From Solirubrobacter deserti (GTDB lineage: Bacteria > Actinomycetota > Thermoleophilia > Solirubrobacterales > Solirubrobacteraceae), in the NCBI RefSeq assembly GCF_027587175.1, contig NZ_JAPCID010000032.1, positions 1-64,000 on the forward strand: a DNA stretch of 64,000 nucleotides, given 5' to 3'. The position numbers were made by a program, and so were the translations under genes. Below the pieces are notes generated by a model. That model was not told the origin of the DNA, made no database searches, and saw only the letters and a list, made by a program, of their open reading frames with translations. Numbering within the stretch: the stretch's first letter is position 1; each line of letters starts with the position of its first letter. Below are positions 42,928-51,175 of this stretch, one piece after another.

Positions 42928-43019
42928 TCAACGGACCTGAAGCTCGATCGGGGAAGTCTTCGCGGTCCGGTGGCGCTCCAGCTCGTGGGAAGCGGTGCGG
43001 CGCAGGGCATCTGGATCGC

Positions 43020-43025
43020 TAGGAT
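43020..43025 (+). promoter_or_regulatory. Candidate leaderless -10 element
   Basis: TAGGAT ends eight bases before ATG 43034 and is not part of a stop codon. No ribosome site lies between. Confidence 0.5.
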
Positions 43026-43033
43026 GGCGCCGG

Positions 43034-44050
43034 ATGCCAGGGGACGTCCATCTCGTCCGCAGCCTCCTTCGTCGTCGTGGAGTCAAGCCGGCGCTGAAGG
43101 TCATGTTGGTGCTTGTTGTGCTCCTCTGCGCGGGGCTCGCGCTGCGCGGTGAGATCGGCAAGCTGGAGACGGACGGGCTGCGCTTCGAGCTCGGCTGGTT
43201 CCTGGCGGCCGTGCTCGGCTTCGCGGCGCTGCAGGTCATGCACGCCGCGCTCTGGCGCCGGTCGTTGCTGCGGCTGGATCTGCATCTCGAGCCCAAGCGT
43301 GCCCGAGCGATTTGGTGCACGTCCGCCCTCGCGCGCTACGTGCCGACGAGCATGTTGATGCCAACAATGCGGATCGCGATGTCCGAGCGCTACGGGATCC
43401 CGAAGCGCCGTTGTCTTGCGAGCCTTGTTTATGAGGCCGCGCTTGCCCTGGCGGGCGCGCTCGTCGTCGCGGGCTACTTTGTCGTCGAGTTGCCGGAGCT
43501 CGAGGGGCACGCCACGCGCTGGCTCGCCGTCGCGATCCCGCTACTGGCGGTCGTCGCCCTGCATCCGAAGATCTTTGGGCCGGTGAGTGCGAAGTTGCTG
43601 CGCCGGATCGGGCGCGACCCGCTCGAGCGGCTGCTGCCTGAGCGTGTGCTGGTCGGCCTCTGGGCCGCGTACGCGCTCTCGTTCGTCCTCGCCGGGCTGG
43701 CGCTGTTTGCGCTCGCCGAGGCCCTCTATCCGGTGGGCGTCTCCGCGCTGCCGCAGGTCGCGGGCGCGTTCGCCGTCGGCTTCGCGGTTTCCGTGTTGGC
43801 GTTCGTGCTCCCGGGCGGCCTCGGCGCGCGCGAGGCGGGCCTCGCGGCCGCGCTGGCGCCGGTCATGCCGACCGCGATCGCGATCGCCGTGGCGATCGTC
43901 GTGCGGCTCGTGCAGATTGCGATCGAGATTCTGTTCGCCGCCACGACGCCCGTCATCGCCCGCCGGGCGGAAGCGCGTGCCGCAGGTGCGCAAGCCGTGA
44001 CCGATGCCGAGCCCGCGCCCGAGTTGGTGCAGGTCTCCGCGCGCGGCTGA
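43034..44050 (+). CDS. LPG synthase-type (UPF0104) membrane flippase-like protein
   Basis: The 338-residue protein has about eight helices, with TSALARYVPTSMLMPTMRIAMSERYG (the family's conserved first cytoplasmic loop; a K/R-x-x-P-G-x-V relative), FAVSVLAFVLPGGLGAREAGLAAAL and a last helix RLVQIAIEILFAA. This family (AglD/MprF N-domain) moves lipids or lipid-linked sugars. The -10 at 43020 supports ATG 43034; an earlier ATG would read through the likely promoter. No LPG synthetase domain is present. Heme A synthase follows after 42 bases. Confidence 0.83.
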   Translation: MPGDVHLVRSLLRRRGVKPALKVMLVLVVLLCAGLALRGEIGKLETDGLRFELGWFLAAVLGFAALQVMHAALWRRSLLRLDLHLEPKRARAIWCTSALARYVPTSMLMPTMRIAMSERYGIPKRRCLASLVYEAALALAGALVVAGYFVVELPELEGHATRWLAVAIPLLAVVALHPKIFGPVSAKLLRRIGRDPLERLLPERVLVGLWAAYALSFVLAGLALFALAEALYPVGVSALPQVAGAFAVGFAVSVLAFVLPGGLGAREAGLAAALAPVMPTAIAIAVAIVVRLVQIAIEILFAATTPVIARRAEARAAGAQAVTDAEPAPELVQVSARG

Positions 44051-44092
44051 CGCCCGGCAGCAGGGCTCGACGGCCGTGGCGCCCCTGGCAGA

Positions 44093-45079
44093 ATGAACGC
44101 TCTGATGCAGGTTCTCCGCCGTACCTTCACGCCGCGCGAGTTCCGCTACGTCGCATACACGGCGCTCGCGGTGTGCGCGATCATCGTGTTCAGCGGGGCG
44201 GCCGTGCGCGTGACAGGGTCGGGGCTCGGTTGCCCGGACTGGCCGCGCTGCGACGGCGCAAGCCTCACGCCCGAGCTCAGCACGCACTCGATGATCGAGT
44301 TCGGCAACCGGCTGATGACCAGCGTCGTCGCGCTGCCGTGCCTGCTCGCGGTGTGGATGGCGTGGCGCCGGCGTCCGTTCCGGCGCGACCTGCTGCTGAT
44401 CGCGCTCACGCTGCCGCTCGGCGTCGCCGCGCAGGCCGTGTGGGGCGGCTTCACGGTCATCTTCGACCTGGCACCGGGCTGGGTGATCATGCACTTCCTG
44501 CTGTCGATGCTGCTGCTGGTCGCGAACGTCGCGCTGGCGTGGCGGGCGACGTTCGAGCCGGGCGCGCGGCCGCCGGCGCGCGACCGCCTGAGCGTGTGGT
44601 CGGTGCGTGCGCTGCTGCCATTGGGCTTCGCGTCGCTGACGGGCGGCACGATCGTGACCGCGTCCGGCCCGCACGCGGGCGGCGCGGGCACCGGCGACGT
44701 CGTCGAGCGCATCACCTGGCACGGACCCGGCGAGACGCTCAGCTGGGCGATCGAGCGTCACTCCACGACGGGCACGGTGCTCGGGCTGGCGGCCGTGGCG
44801 GTGTGGTTCATCGTCCGCCGGCGCGACAAGGACCCGCTGCTGATGCGGGCGATGACCGTGGTGTGCCTGTTGATTGCCTGCCAGGGCGCGGTCGGCATCG
44901 TGCAGTGGCAGCTGCACCTGCCCGCGGGGATCGTGTGGGTCCACGTCGTGCTGGCGACCGTCACCTGGATCGCGATCCTCGTCGCCGCCTCCGCGGCCGG
45001 GCGAATCCGGGTCCCGGCCCACGCGCCGGCGCGCGAACCGGCACCCGCGGAGTTGGCGGCCGTCTCCACGCCGCGATGA
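44093..45079 (+). CDS. ctaA: Heme A synthase (CtaA/COX15)
   Basis: The protein has 328 residues and eight membrane helices in two four-helix halves. FSGAAVRVTGSGLGCPDWPRCDG is the family signature. Paired histidines are seen in ELSTHSMIEFGNRL, WVIMHFLLSMLL, WAIERHSTTGTVLG and IVWVHVVLATVTW. It oxidises heme O to heme A for aa3-type cytochrome oxidase. A cysteine loop (GCPDWPRCDG) fits the regulatory disulfide of the Bacillus-type enzyme. It is surrounded by glycan genes, out of place. An alternative ATG at 44105 would remove four residues. Confidence 0.93.
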   Translation: MNALMQVLRRTFTPREFRYVAYTALAVCAIIVFSGAAVRVTGSGLGCPDWPRCDGASLTPELSTHSMIEFGNRLMTSVVALPCLLAVWMAWRRRPFRRDLLLIALTLPLGVAAQAVWGGFTVIFDLAPGWVIMHFLLSMLLLVANVALAWRATFEPGARPPARDRLSVWSVRALLPLGFASLTGGTIVTASGPHAGGAGTGDVVERITWHGPGETLSWAIERHSTTGTVLGLAAVAVWFIVRRRDKDPLLMRAMTVVCLLIACQGAVGIVQWQLHLPAGIVWVHVVLATVTWIAILVAASAAGRIRVPAHAPAREPAPAELAAVSTPR

Positions 45080-45106
45080 CGCGGCGAAGCGTGCGAGTCT
45101 AGGCGG

Positions 45107-46156
45107 GTGGCCAACCGCGTCGTGATCACCGGCGGCAGCGGGTTCGTGGGCGCGAACCTCTGCGTCGGGCTCGCCGAACGACACCCCGAGTGGGAGATCG
45201 TCGCGTTCGACAATCTCAAGCGCCGCGGTTCGGAGCTCAACCTGCCACGGCTGCGGGCCGCCGGCGTGCGGTTCGTGCACGGCGACGTGCGCTCGCCGGG
45301 CGACGTGCAGGCGCTGCCCAAGGTCGACGCGATCGTCGAGTGCTCCGCCGAGCCCAGCGCGCTCGCGGGCGTGCACGACGCACCGGACTACCTCGTGCAG
45401 TCGAACCTGTTCGGCGCCTATCACTGCCTCGAGCTGGCGCGGCGCGACAGCGCACAGGTCGTCTTCATCTCGACCTCGCGTGTATACCCCTACGGGGCGC
45501 TGGACGCGCTGCCGTACCACGAGGTGGAAACCCGGTTCGAGCTCACGGACTCGCCCGGCGTCGCGGAGGACTTTCCGCTCGAGGGACCGCGGACGCTGTA
45601 CGGCGCCACCAAGCTCGCCGCCGAGCACCTGGTCACGGACTACGCCGCCGTGCTCGGGATCCCGACGGTGATCAACCGTTGCGGCGTGATCGCCGGCCCC
45701 TGGCAGATGGGCAAGGTCGACCAGGGCGTCTTCACGTACTGGGTGCTCGCCCACCAGACGCAGCGACCGCTGAGCTACATCGGCTACGGCGGCGTCGGCA
45801 AGCAGGTCCGCGACCTCATCCACGTCGACGACGTCGTGGACCTGATCGACCTGCAGCTGAGCGCGCCGGACGAGTGGGCGGGCCGGCTCGTGAACGTCGG
45901 CGGCGGGCGCGAGATCTCGCTCAGCCTGGCCGAGACCACCGCGCTCTGCCGGGAGCTCACGGGGAACACGGTGCCGGTGGGGGTCGCCGACTCCGACCGC
46001 CCCGGCGACGTCCGCATCTACCTGACGGACGCGTCCCGCCTGTACGCCCTGACGGACTGGCGCCCGCGCCGCAGCGCCGCACAGACGCTCGAGGACATCG
46101 CCCGGTGGGTGCGCGAGCACGAGGCGCTGGTCGTTTCCGCGCTGACCGCCTCGTAG
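45107..46156 (+). CDS. CDP-paratose 2-epimerase-like SDR (first of a pair)
   Basis: The 349 residues begin ANRVVITGGSGFVGANLCVGLAER. Marks are IVECSAEPSALAGV, STSRVYPYGALDALPY, TLYGATKLAAEHL (active-site Tyr/Lys), NRCGVIAGPWQMGKVDQGVFTYWV and YGGVGKQVRDLIHVDDVVDLI. The last two are typical of the tyvelose/paratose epimerase branch (2-epimerisation of CDP-3,6-dideoxysugars). The real sugar may differ, since no CDP-sugar synthase is in the window. It lies 12 bases before a second related SDR. Confidence 0.82.
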   Translation: MANRVVITGGSGFVGANLCVGLAERHPEWEIVAFDNLKRRGSELNLPRLRAAGVRFVHGDVRSPGDVQALPKVDAIVECSAEPSALAGVHDAPDYLVQSNLFGAYHCLELARRDSAQVVFISTSRVYPYGALDALPYHEVETRFELTDSPGVAEDFPLEGPRTLYGATKLAAEHLVTDYAAVLGIPTVINRCGVIAGPWQMGKVDQGVFTYWVLAHQTQRPLSYIGYGGVGKQVRDLIHVDDVVDLIDLQLSAPDEWAGRLVNVGGGREISLSLAETTALCRELTGNTVPVGVADSDRPGDVRIYLTDASRLYALTDWRPRRSAAQTLEDIARWVREHEALVVSALTAS

Positions 46157-46168
46157 ACTCGGATAGGG

Positions 46169-47245
46169 ATGTCCACCGTGATCGTCACCGGTTCCGGGGG
46201 GCTTATCGGGTCGGAGGCAGTGGTGCATTTCGTCCAGGCGGGCCACGACGTGGTCGGCATCGAGAACGACATGCGTGCTCGCTTCTTCGGCTCGGACGCC
46301 TCGACCGCCCGCACCACCACGCGCCTGCAGGAGCAGTTCAAGGCCGAGTTCCGCAACGTGGAACTCGACATTCGCGACGCCGAGGGCGTGCTGCGGTTGT
46401 TCGAAGGCATCGGGTCCGACCTGGCCGCGGTCATTCACACCGCCGCCCAGCCCAGCCACGACTGGGCGGCCTCGGACCCGCCGACCGACTTCGGCGTCAA
46501 CGCCAACGGCACGATGAGCCTGCTCGAGGCCACGCGCAAGGTCCGGCCCGAGGCGACGTTCATCTTCACCTCGACGAACAAGGTCTACGGCGACACGCCG
46601 AACCGCCTGCCGTTGATCGACGCCGGCGAGCGGCTCGAGCTGCCCGAGGATCACCGCTACTTCAACGGCATCGACACGTCGATGTCGATCGATGGGTGCA
46701 TGCACTCGCTGTTCGGCGTGTCCAAGGCGGCGGCGGACCTGATGGTCCAGGAGTACGGCCGCTACTTCGACATGCCCACCGTGTGCTTCCGCGGCGGCTG
46801 CCTGACGGGCCCGCAGCACGCGGGCACGCAACTGCACGGCTTCCTCAGCTACCTCATGAAATGCACCGTCTCCGGCGACCCGTACACGGTCTTCGGCTAC
46901 GACGGCAAGCAGGTCCGCGACAACATCCACACCAACGACGTGAGCGCCGCGATGGAGGCCTTCCACAACGCGCCGAAGGCCGGGGCGGTCTACAACCTCG
47001 GCGGCGGCCGCGGGCACAGCTGCTCGATGCGCGAGGCGATCGCCGCCTGCGAGCGCATCTCGGGCAACACGCTCAACTGGACCTACTCCGACCAGGCGCG
47101 GATGGGCGACCACCGCTGGTGGATCAGCGACGTGAGCGCGTTCGAGGCTGACTACCCCGAGTGGCGGCAGAGCTACGACCTCGAGTCCACGCTGCAGGAG
47201 ATCCACGACGCCAACGTCGAGCGCTGGAGCACCGCCGCGGCGTGA
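46169..47245 (+). CDS. CDP-paratose 2-epimerase-like SDR (second of a pair; Phe at active-site Tyr)
   Basis: The 358-residue protein shows STVIVTGSGGLIGSEAVVHFVQAGHDV, FIFTSTNKVYGDTPN, MHSLFGVSKAAADLMVQEYGRYF and GGCLTGPQHAGTQLHGFLSYLMK. It also has GYDGKQVRDNIHTNDV. The usual YxxxK reads FGVSK, a feature shared by a known subgroup of this family, so not a mutation of one copy. The stop overlaps the GT2 start (GTGA). With the 45107 gene it may perform successive steps on one NDP-sugar. Confidence 0.83.
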   Translation: MSTVIVTGSGGLIGSEAVVHFVQAGHDVVGIENDMRARFFGSDASTARTTTRLQEQFKAEFRNVELDIRDAEGVLRLFEGIGSDLAAVIHTAAQPSHDWAASDPPTDFGVNANGTMSLLEATRKVRPEATFIFTSTNKVYGDTPNRLPLIDAGERLELPEDHRYFNGIDTSMSIDGCMHSLFGVSKAAADLMVQEYGRYFDMPTVCFRGGCLTGPQHAGTQLHGFLSYLMKCTVSGDPYTVFGYDGKQVRDNIHTNDVSAAMEAFHNAPKAGAVYNLGGGRGHSCSMREAIAACERISGNTLNWTYSDQARMGDHRWWISDVSAFEADYPEWRQSYDLESTLQEIHDANVERWSTAAA

Positions 47246-48069
47246 AGCTGTCCGTCGTCATCCCGGCTCACAACGAGGCGCTCGTGATCGAGCCGACGCT
47301 GCGCGGCCTGATCGACGTGCTCGAGCGCCACATCGACGACTACGAGATTCTCGTCGTGGACGACGGCTCCAGCGACGGCACCGGTGCGGTGGTCGAGGCC
47401 GTGGGCGGGCGCGTGCGCTGCGTGCGCAACGACGGGCCGCACGGGTTCGGGTTCGCGGTCCGCTACGGGCTGGAGCGCTTCGAGGGCGACGCGGTCGTGA
47501 TCGTGATGGCCGACGGCTCCGACGATCCGCGCGACGTGGTCCTCTACTACCGCGTGCTCGAGGCCGGCTACGACTGCGCATTTGGCTCGCGCTTCATGCC
47601 CGGCGCCGTCGTGCGCGACTACCCGCGGCTGAAGCTGCTCATCAACCGGGTCGTCAACCAGGGCATCCGGATGCTGTTCCGCCACGGCTACGGGGACACC
47701 ACGAACGCGTTCAAGGGCTACCGGCGCGAGGTCATCGAGCACGTCCAGCCGCTGCTCTCGCACCACTTCAACCTCACGGTCGAGCTCCCGCTGAAGGCGG
47801 TCACGCGCGGCTTCAGCTTCGCGGTCGTCCCGACGTCGTGGACGAACCGCGCGGCGGGCGAGTCCAAGCTCAACCTCGAGGAGATGGGCAGCCGCTACCT
47901 GTTCATCGTGCTCTACGTCTTCCTCGAGTTGCACCTCAGCCGCGGCGACTACCGCCGCCCGGCCGGGAGCGTCATCGAGCGCCCCGCGCGGATCGCGGCC
48001 GGGGAGGAAGGGGGCCGTCCGCGACGCTTGCGCCACGCCGCCCACGCCCGCTCCCCGCGTCGCGGGTGA
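47242..48069 (+). CDS. GT2 glycosyltransferase (DPM1-like)
   Basis: From GTG 47242 the 275 residues read KLSVVIPAHNEALVIEPTLRGL, ILVVDDGSSDGTGAV, VIVMADGSDDPRDVVLYY (metal site) and FGSRFMPGAVVRDYP. INRVVNQGIRMLFRHGYGDTTNAFKGYRREVIE follows. A hydrophobic stretch about residue 215 (YLFIVLYVFLELHLSRGDYRR) is followed by a basic tail. The enzyme likely loads a sugar, perhaps made by the two SDRs, onto a polyprenyl phosphate. Confidence 0.88.
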   Translation: MKLSVVIPAHNEALVIEPTLRGLIDVLERHIDDYEILVVDDGSSDGTGAVVEAVGGRVRCVRNDGPHGFGFAVRYGLERFEGDAVVIVMADGSDDPRDVVLYYRVLEAGYDCAFGSRFMPGAVVRDYPRLKLLINRVVNQGIRMLFRHGYGDTTNAFKGYRREVIEHVQPLLSHHFNLTVELPLKAVTRGFSFAVVPTSWTNRAAGESKLNLEEMGSRYLFIVLYVFLELHLSRGDYRRPAGSVIERPARIAAGEEGGRPRRLRHAAHARSPRRG

Positions 48070-48073
48070 TCGG

Positions 48074-49036
48074 GTGACGCTGCTGCGGCGCTGGCTGGGC
48101 CCAGCGGTATCCGTCGTGGCGCTGGCGGCGGTCGTCTACTGGATGGTCCATCAACCCGCACCACAGCTGCCCGACAGCGCCGCCGGCTTCAGCTGGCTGG
48201 CGCTCTCGCTCGGGCTCAGCCTCGGCGCGCTGGCGCTCCGCGGCTACCGCTGGCACCGGGTGATGGTGCTCGCGGACGTCGACCACAAGCGGACGGACGC
48301 GCTGGCGCTCACCGCGGTCGCGTACATGGGCAACAACGTGCTCCCCGCCCGCGGCGGGGAAGTGCTGAAGATCGCGATCCTCGGCACGCGCTCGGCCTCG
48401 CGCAAGCGCGAGATCCTCGGTTCGGTGGTGGCCGAGCGGCTGCTCGACGCCGTCGTGCTCGCCGGCATGTTCATCGTGCTCTCCTTCGGCCTGGCCGACT
48501 CGCCGACCGGCCCGGGCACAGCGGCGTTGTTCGGGGCGGTGATCCTGGCGGGCTTCGCGGCCCTGTTCGTCTACCTGCGCCTGCGCCGCAGCGGGCGGTT
48601 CGAGCGCTTCGCCGCGACGATCCGGCCCGTCGCGCGCGGCCTGCGCCTGTTCGCCCACCCGTCCGGGCTCCCGCTCGTGGGGCTGTCGATCCTGATCTGG
48701 GTGGTCGAAGGGCTCAACCTCATCGTCATCGTGCAGTCGATCGGGCTGTCGCTGAGCGTGCTGGACGGTGTCCTGATCATCGTCCTGGCCTCACTCGCGG
48801 CGGCGATCCCGGCAGCGCCCGGCTTCGCCGGCACCTACGACTGGGCGATGATCCTCGGGCTCAAGACCGCCGGCATCACCGGCGGCGCGGCGTCCGGGAT
48901 CCTGATCCTCAGCCGCTTCATGTACTTCGTGCCGGCCACGGTCGTCGGCCTGATCGTGCTCGTCACGCGCTACGGCGGACTGAGCGCGGCGCGCCGCCGC
49001 CTCCAGGGCGAGCGGCGGCTTCCGGTTCACGGCTAG
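48074..49036 (+). CDS. LPG synthase-type (UPF0104) membrane flippase-like protein
   Basis: A 320-residue protein with about eight helices: LALRGYRWHRVMVLAD, AYMGNNVLPARGGEVLKIAILGTRSASRKREILGSVVAERLLDAV (the family's conserved loop NxxLPARxGE), LAAAIPAAPGFAGTYDWAM and RFMYFVPATVVGLIVL. In archaeal and bacterial glycan loci these proteins are thought to flip polyprenol-linked sugars. Starts at GTG 48074, four bases after the GT2 stop; the two gene products probably act in order. Its TAG stop abuts the opposing gene's stop directly (TAGCTA). Confidence 0.86.
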   Translation: MTLLRRWLGPAVSVVALAAVVYWMVHQPAPQLPDSAAGFSWLALSLGLSLGALALRGYRWHRVMVLADVDHKRTDALALTAVAYMGNNVLPARGGEVLKIAILGTRSASRKREILGSVVAERLLDAVVLAGMFIVLSFGLADSPTGPGTAALFGAVILAGFAALFVYLRLRRSGRFERFAATIRPVARGLRLFAHPSGLPLVGLSILIWVVEGLNLIVIVQSIGLSLSVLDGVLIIVLASLAAAIPAAPGFAGTYDWAMILGLKTAGITGGAASGILILSRFMYFVPATVVGLIVLVTRYGGLSAARRRLQGERRLPVHG

Positions 49037-50656
49037 CTAGCCGACGCGGCACACCCGCACGGACGCACCGGTGATCGCGGCGCGCCACGGCTCGGGCAGC
49101 GCGTCGCCTGTCAGCGCCAGCTCGAGCGGCGTGCCGTCCGGCAACGCCCACGGCGTCGCATCCGCCTGGACGGTCGTGGCCAGGCGACGGAGCTTGAGGG
49201 CGCCCGCGCCCGTGGCCGTGAAGCGGTAGCGCGCGCCGGGCGCGAGCTCGGCTTCCTGCCCCGGCGCCGTCGTCGAGCAGGTGCCGCCGGCGCCCCCGGT
49301 CGCCGGCGTCAGGGCGAGCTGGTCGAGACCGGCCAGGGTCCCGTCGAAGACCTGGCGGGCCTCGTCGGGCGCGGCCCGCACCTCGTCCAGCGTCGGCGCG
49401 GGCGAGCCGAACTTGTCCGTGGCGCTGAAGTAGGAGACCGCCCTGATGCCGAGGGCGGGCGCGCCGACCTGCACTCCGGGCGCGACCTCGTTGCGCCGCA
49501 GCTCGAGCGCCGCGAGCTGCATCTTCAGCGGCTCGGCGTTGACCCGGTGGTTGAACGGGCCGTCCTTGAAAACGCTGAGCGAGGCGAAGCACGCCAGCGC
49601 CGTGACGGCGGCGATCGCCAGGCCGCCCGAGCGCGTGACGGCGGTCCGGCCGAGGGCCGTCACGGCGATCAGGAGCAGCAGCGCGGCGCTGATGTGCACG
49701 TAGCGCGACGTGTCTGGCGCCTGCTGAAGGCCCGCGCGGCCGGAGCCGATCAACATCGCGCAGGCCGCCAGCCCGAGGAGGAGCGCGACCAGTCGCGGAC
49801 CGACCGCGACGCGCCCGCTGCGCACGCCGAGGACGAACGCGATCCCCGCCGCGAGCATCAGCGGACGGCCCCAATCGATCCCGAGGGCGCCGAAGCCGCC
49901 GAAGCCGGCCGCGACCATGTCGACTCCCCAGCGCACCGCCGCCGACGGGCTGGTCAGCGAGCCATGGTCCCCGCCGCCGTAGCCGAACAGGCTGACCGCG
50001 ACCAGCAGCGCCGGCACGACGATCACCCACACGCGGCGCCAGCGCCGCTCGTCCCACAGGATCTCGATCAGCGCGATGCCGAGGAACGGAAGCCCGAGCC
50101 CGCTCGACATGGTGGACAGCACCAGCGCGGCGCAGGCCAGCCAGTCGCGCCGGTCGTCGAGGGCCAGTAGCGCCACGATCCCGAACAGCACCGAGCCGAT
50201 GAACCCGATCTGGAACGGCCACATCACGTCCTCCCAGGCGGCGCCGAGGAAGATCATCAGCGCGGCTGGGACCAGGGCCAGGTGCGCGCCGACACGCCGC
50301 CGGGCGTACAGGAACACGACGATCCCCGTGGCGATGTGCATGAGCGCGACCAGCACCTGGAACGGCGTGACGCTCGTCATCCCGAAGACGGCGAGCTGCG
50401 CCTTGTAGGCGAAGACGGGGACGGCCGAGGGGTGCTCGTTGTGCGGCGCGAAGAACGTCTCGAGCGAGACCCCGCGCCGGTGCAGCAGGAACGCCCACTC
50501 GTCGCCGAAGAAGAACAGGCCGTCGGCGGCGCGCCGGATCGTCACGAAGGCCAGCACGCTGAGCGCGGCGAGCACCAGCCACGGCGTGCGCGGGTGCTCC
50601 CACGCGCGCTGGGCGCGCGCCTGGGCAGTCGCGCGGGCGGTCGTGACGGAGTTCAC
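49037..50656 (-). CDS. Polytopic membrane protein, unassigned (GT-C-like layout)
   Basis: The 539-residue chain has about ten helices from residue 25 to 380 and an external C-terminal part of about 150 residues with two cysteines (GGTCSTTAP and SVRVCRVG). The first loop, GLFFFGDEWAFLLHRRGVSLETFFAPHNEHPSAVPVFAYKA, has the D-E and H-N-E-H acidic/His pattern of GT-C transferases. No family name recognised. It follows the carbonic anhydrase gene by three bases (GTG start). An outer-face sugar transferase is likely but unproven. Confidence 0.72.
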   Translation of the reverse strand: MNSVTTARATAQARAQRAWEHPRTPWLVLAALSVLAFVTIRRAADGLFFFGDEWAFLLHRRGVSLETFFAPHNEHPSAVPVFAYKAQLAVFGMTSVTPFQVLVALMHIATGIVVFLYARRRVGAHLALVPAALMIFLGAAWEDVMWPFQIGFIGSVLFGIVALLALDDRRDWLACAALVLSTMSSGLGLPFLGIALIEILWDERRWRRVWVIVVPALLVAVSLFGYGGGDHGSLTSPSAAVRWGVDMVAAGFGGFGALGIDWGRPLMLAAGIAFVLGVRSGRVAVGPRLVALLLGLAACAMLIGSGRAGLQQAPDTSRYVHISAALLLLIAVTALGRTAVTRSGGLAIAAVTALACFASLSVFKDGPFNHRVNAEPLKMQLAALELRRNEVAPGVQVGAPALGIRAVSYFSATDKFGSPAPTLDEVRAAPDEARQVFDGTLAGLDQLALTPATGGAGGTCSTTAPGQEAELAPGARYRFTATGAGALKLRRLATTVQADATPWALPDGTPLELALTGDALPEPWRAAITGASVRVCRVG

Positions 50657-50659
50657 GGT

Positions 50660-51148
50660 TCAGGCGACCTCGCGCAGGCGGCCCGTGTTCACGTCGTAGA
50701 CGAACCCGCGCGCGTTCTTGTGCGGGATGAACGCGCTGTTGCGGATGCGATTGAGCGAGTTGCGGACCTCGGCGTCGAGGTCGGAGAACGACTCGGGGGA
50801 CCACGGCGGCTTCATCCCGGTCTCCTGCCGCAGGTTCTCGCGGAACTCGTCGTCGGTGAAGGTGAGCATTCCGCACTCGGTGTGGTTGATCACGAGGATC
50901 TCGCGCGTGTTGAGCTTGCGCTGGGAGATCGCGAGCGAGCGGATCACGTCGTCGGTGACGACGCCGCCGGCGTTGCGGATGATGTGCGCCTCGCCGTTGC
51001 TGAGGCCGAGGATGGCGAAGATGTCCATGCGCGAGTCCATGCACGTGACCACCGCGACCTGCTTGCGCGGAGGCGTCGGCAGATGCCCGCTGTCGAAGCG
51101 GATCGCGTACGCCTGGTTGTTGATCAGGAACTCGTCGGTCGCGCTCAT
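50660..51148 (-). CDS. Beta-class carbonic anhydrase (Rv1284-like short form)
   Basis: A 162-residue enzyme interconverting CO2 and bicarbonate. Zinc ligands and the Asp/Arg pair are visible in VVTCMDSRMDIFAILGLSNGEAHIIRNAGG and LVINHTECGM (Cys, Asp-Ser-Arg, His, Cys). Size and the short C-terminus match the Mycobacterium tuberculosis Rv1284 group. ATG 51148 is eight bases after a TAGGCT hexamer that overlaps the hexamer of the divergent cupin gene. No ribosome site is seen, which fits a leaderless mRNA. Confidence 0.93.
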   Translation of the reverse strand: MSATDEFLINNQAYAIRFDSGHLPTPPRKQVAVVTCMDSRMDIFAILGLSNGEAHIIRNAGGVVTDDVIRSLAISQRKLNTREILVINHTECGMLTFTDDEFRENLRQETGMKPPWSPESFSDLDAEVRNSLNRIRNSAFIPHKNARGFVYDVNTGRLREVA

Positions 51149-51156
51149 CGCCGATC

Positions 51157-51166
51157 AGCCTAGACT
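51157..51166. promoter_or_regulatory. Overlapping divergent -10 elements (pair 2)
   Basis: AGCCTAGACT reads TAGACT on plus (nine bases before ATG 51176) and TAGGCT on minus (eight bases before ATG 51148), with the shared TA in the centre. Start codons are 27 bases apart and neither has a ribosome site. Confidence 0.62.
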
Positions 51167-51175
51167 GCTCGCTTC

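Noticed and set aside
46154-46159. TAGACT as a -10 element for the 46169 gene
   Set aside because: TAG is the stop codon of the preceding SDR gene, so the match can arise by chance; not listed.
43541-47206. Very long minus-strand open frame (1221 codons)
   Set aside because: It lies antisense to the flippase, ctaA and two SDR genes, all with clear family motifs. Its translation is Arg/His/Asp-rich with no known motif, which is typical of antisense frames in GC-rich DNA.
48963-51044. Minus-strand open frame (693 codons)
   Set aside because: It is another frame across the membrane protein and the carbonic anhydrase. Codon pattern and Arg content mark it as a shadow.
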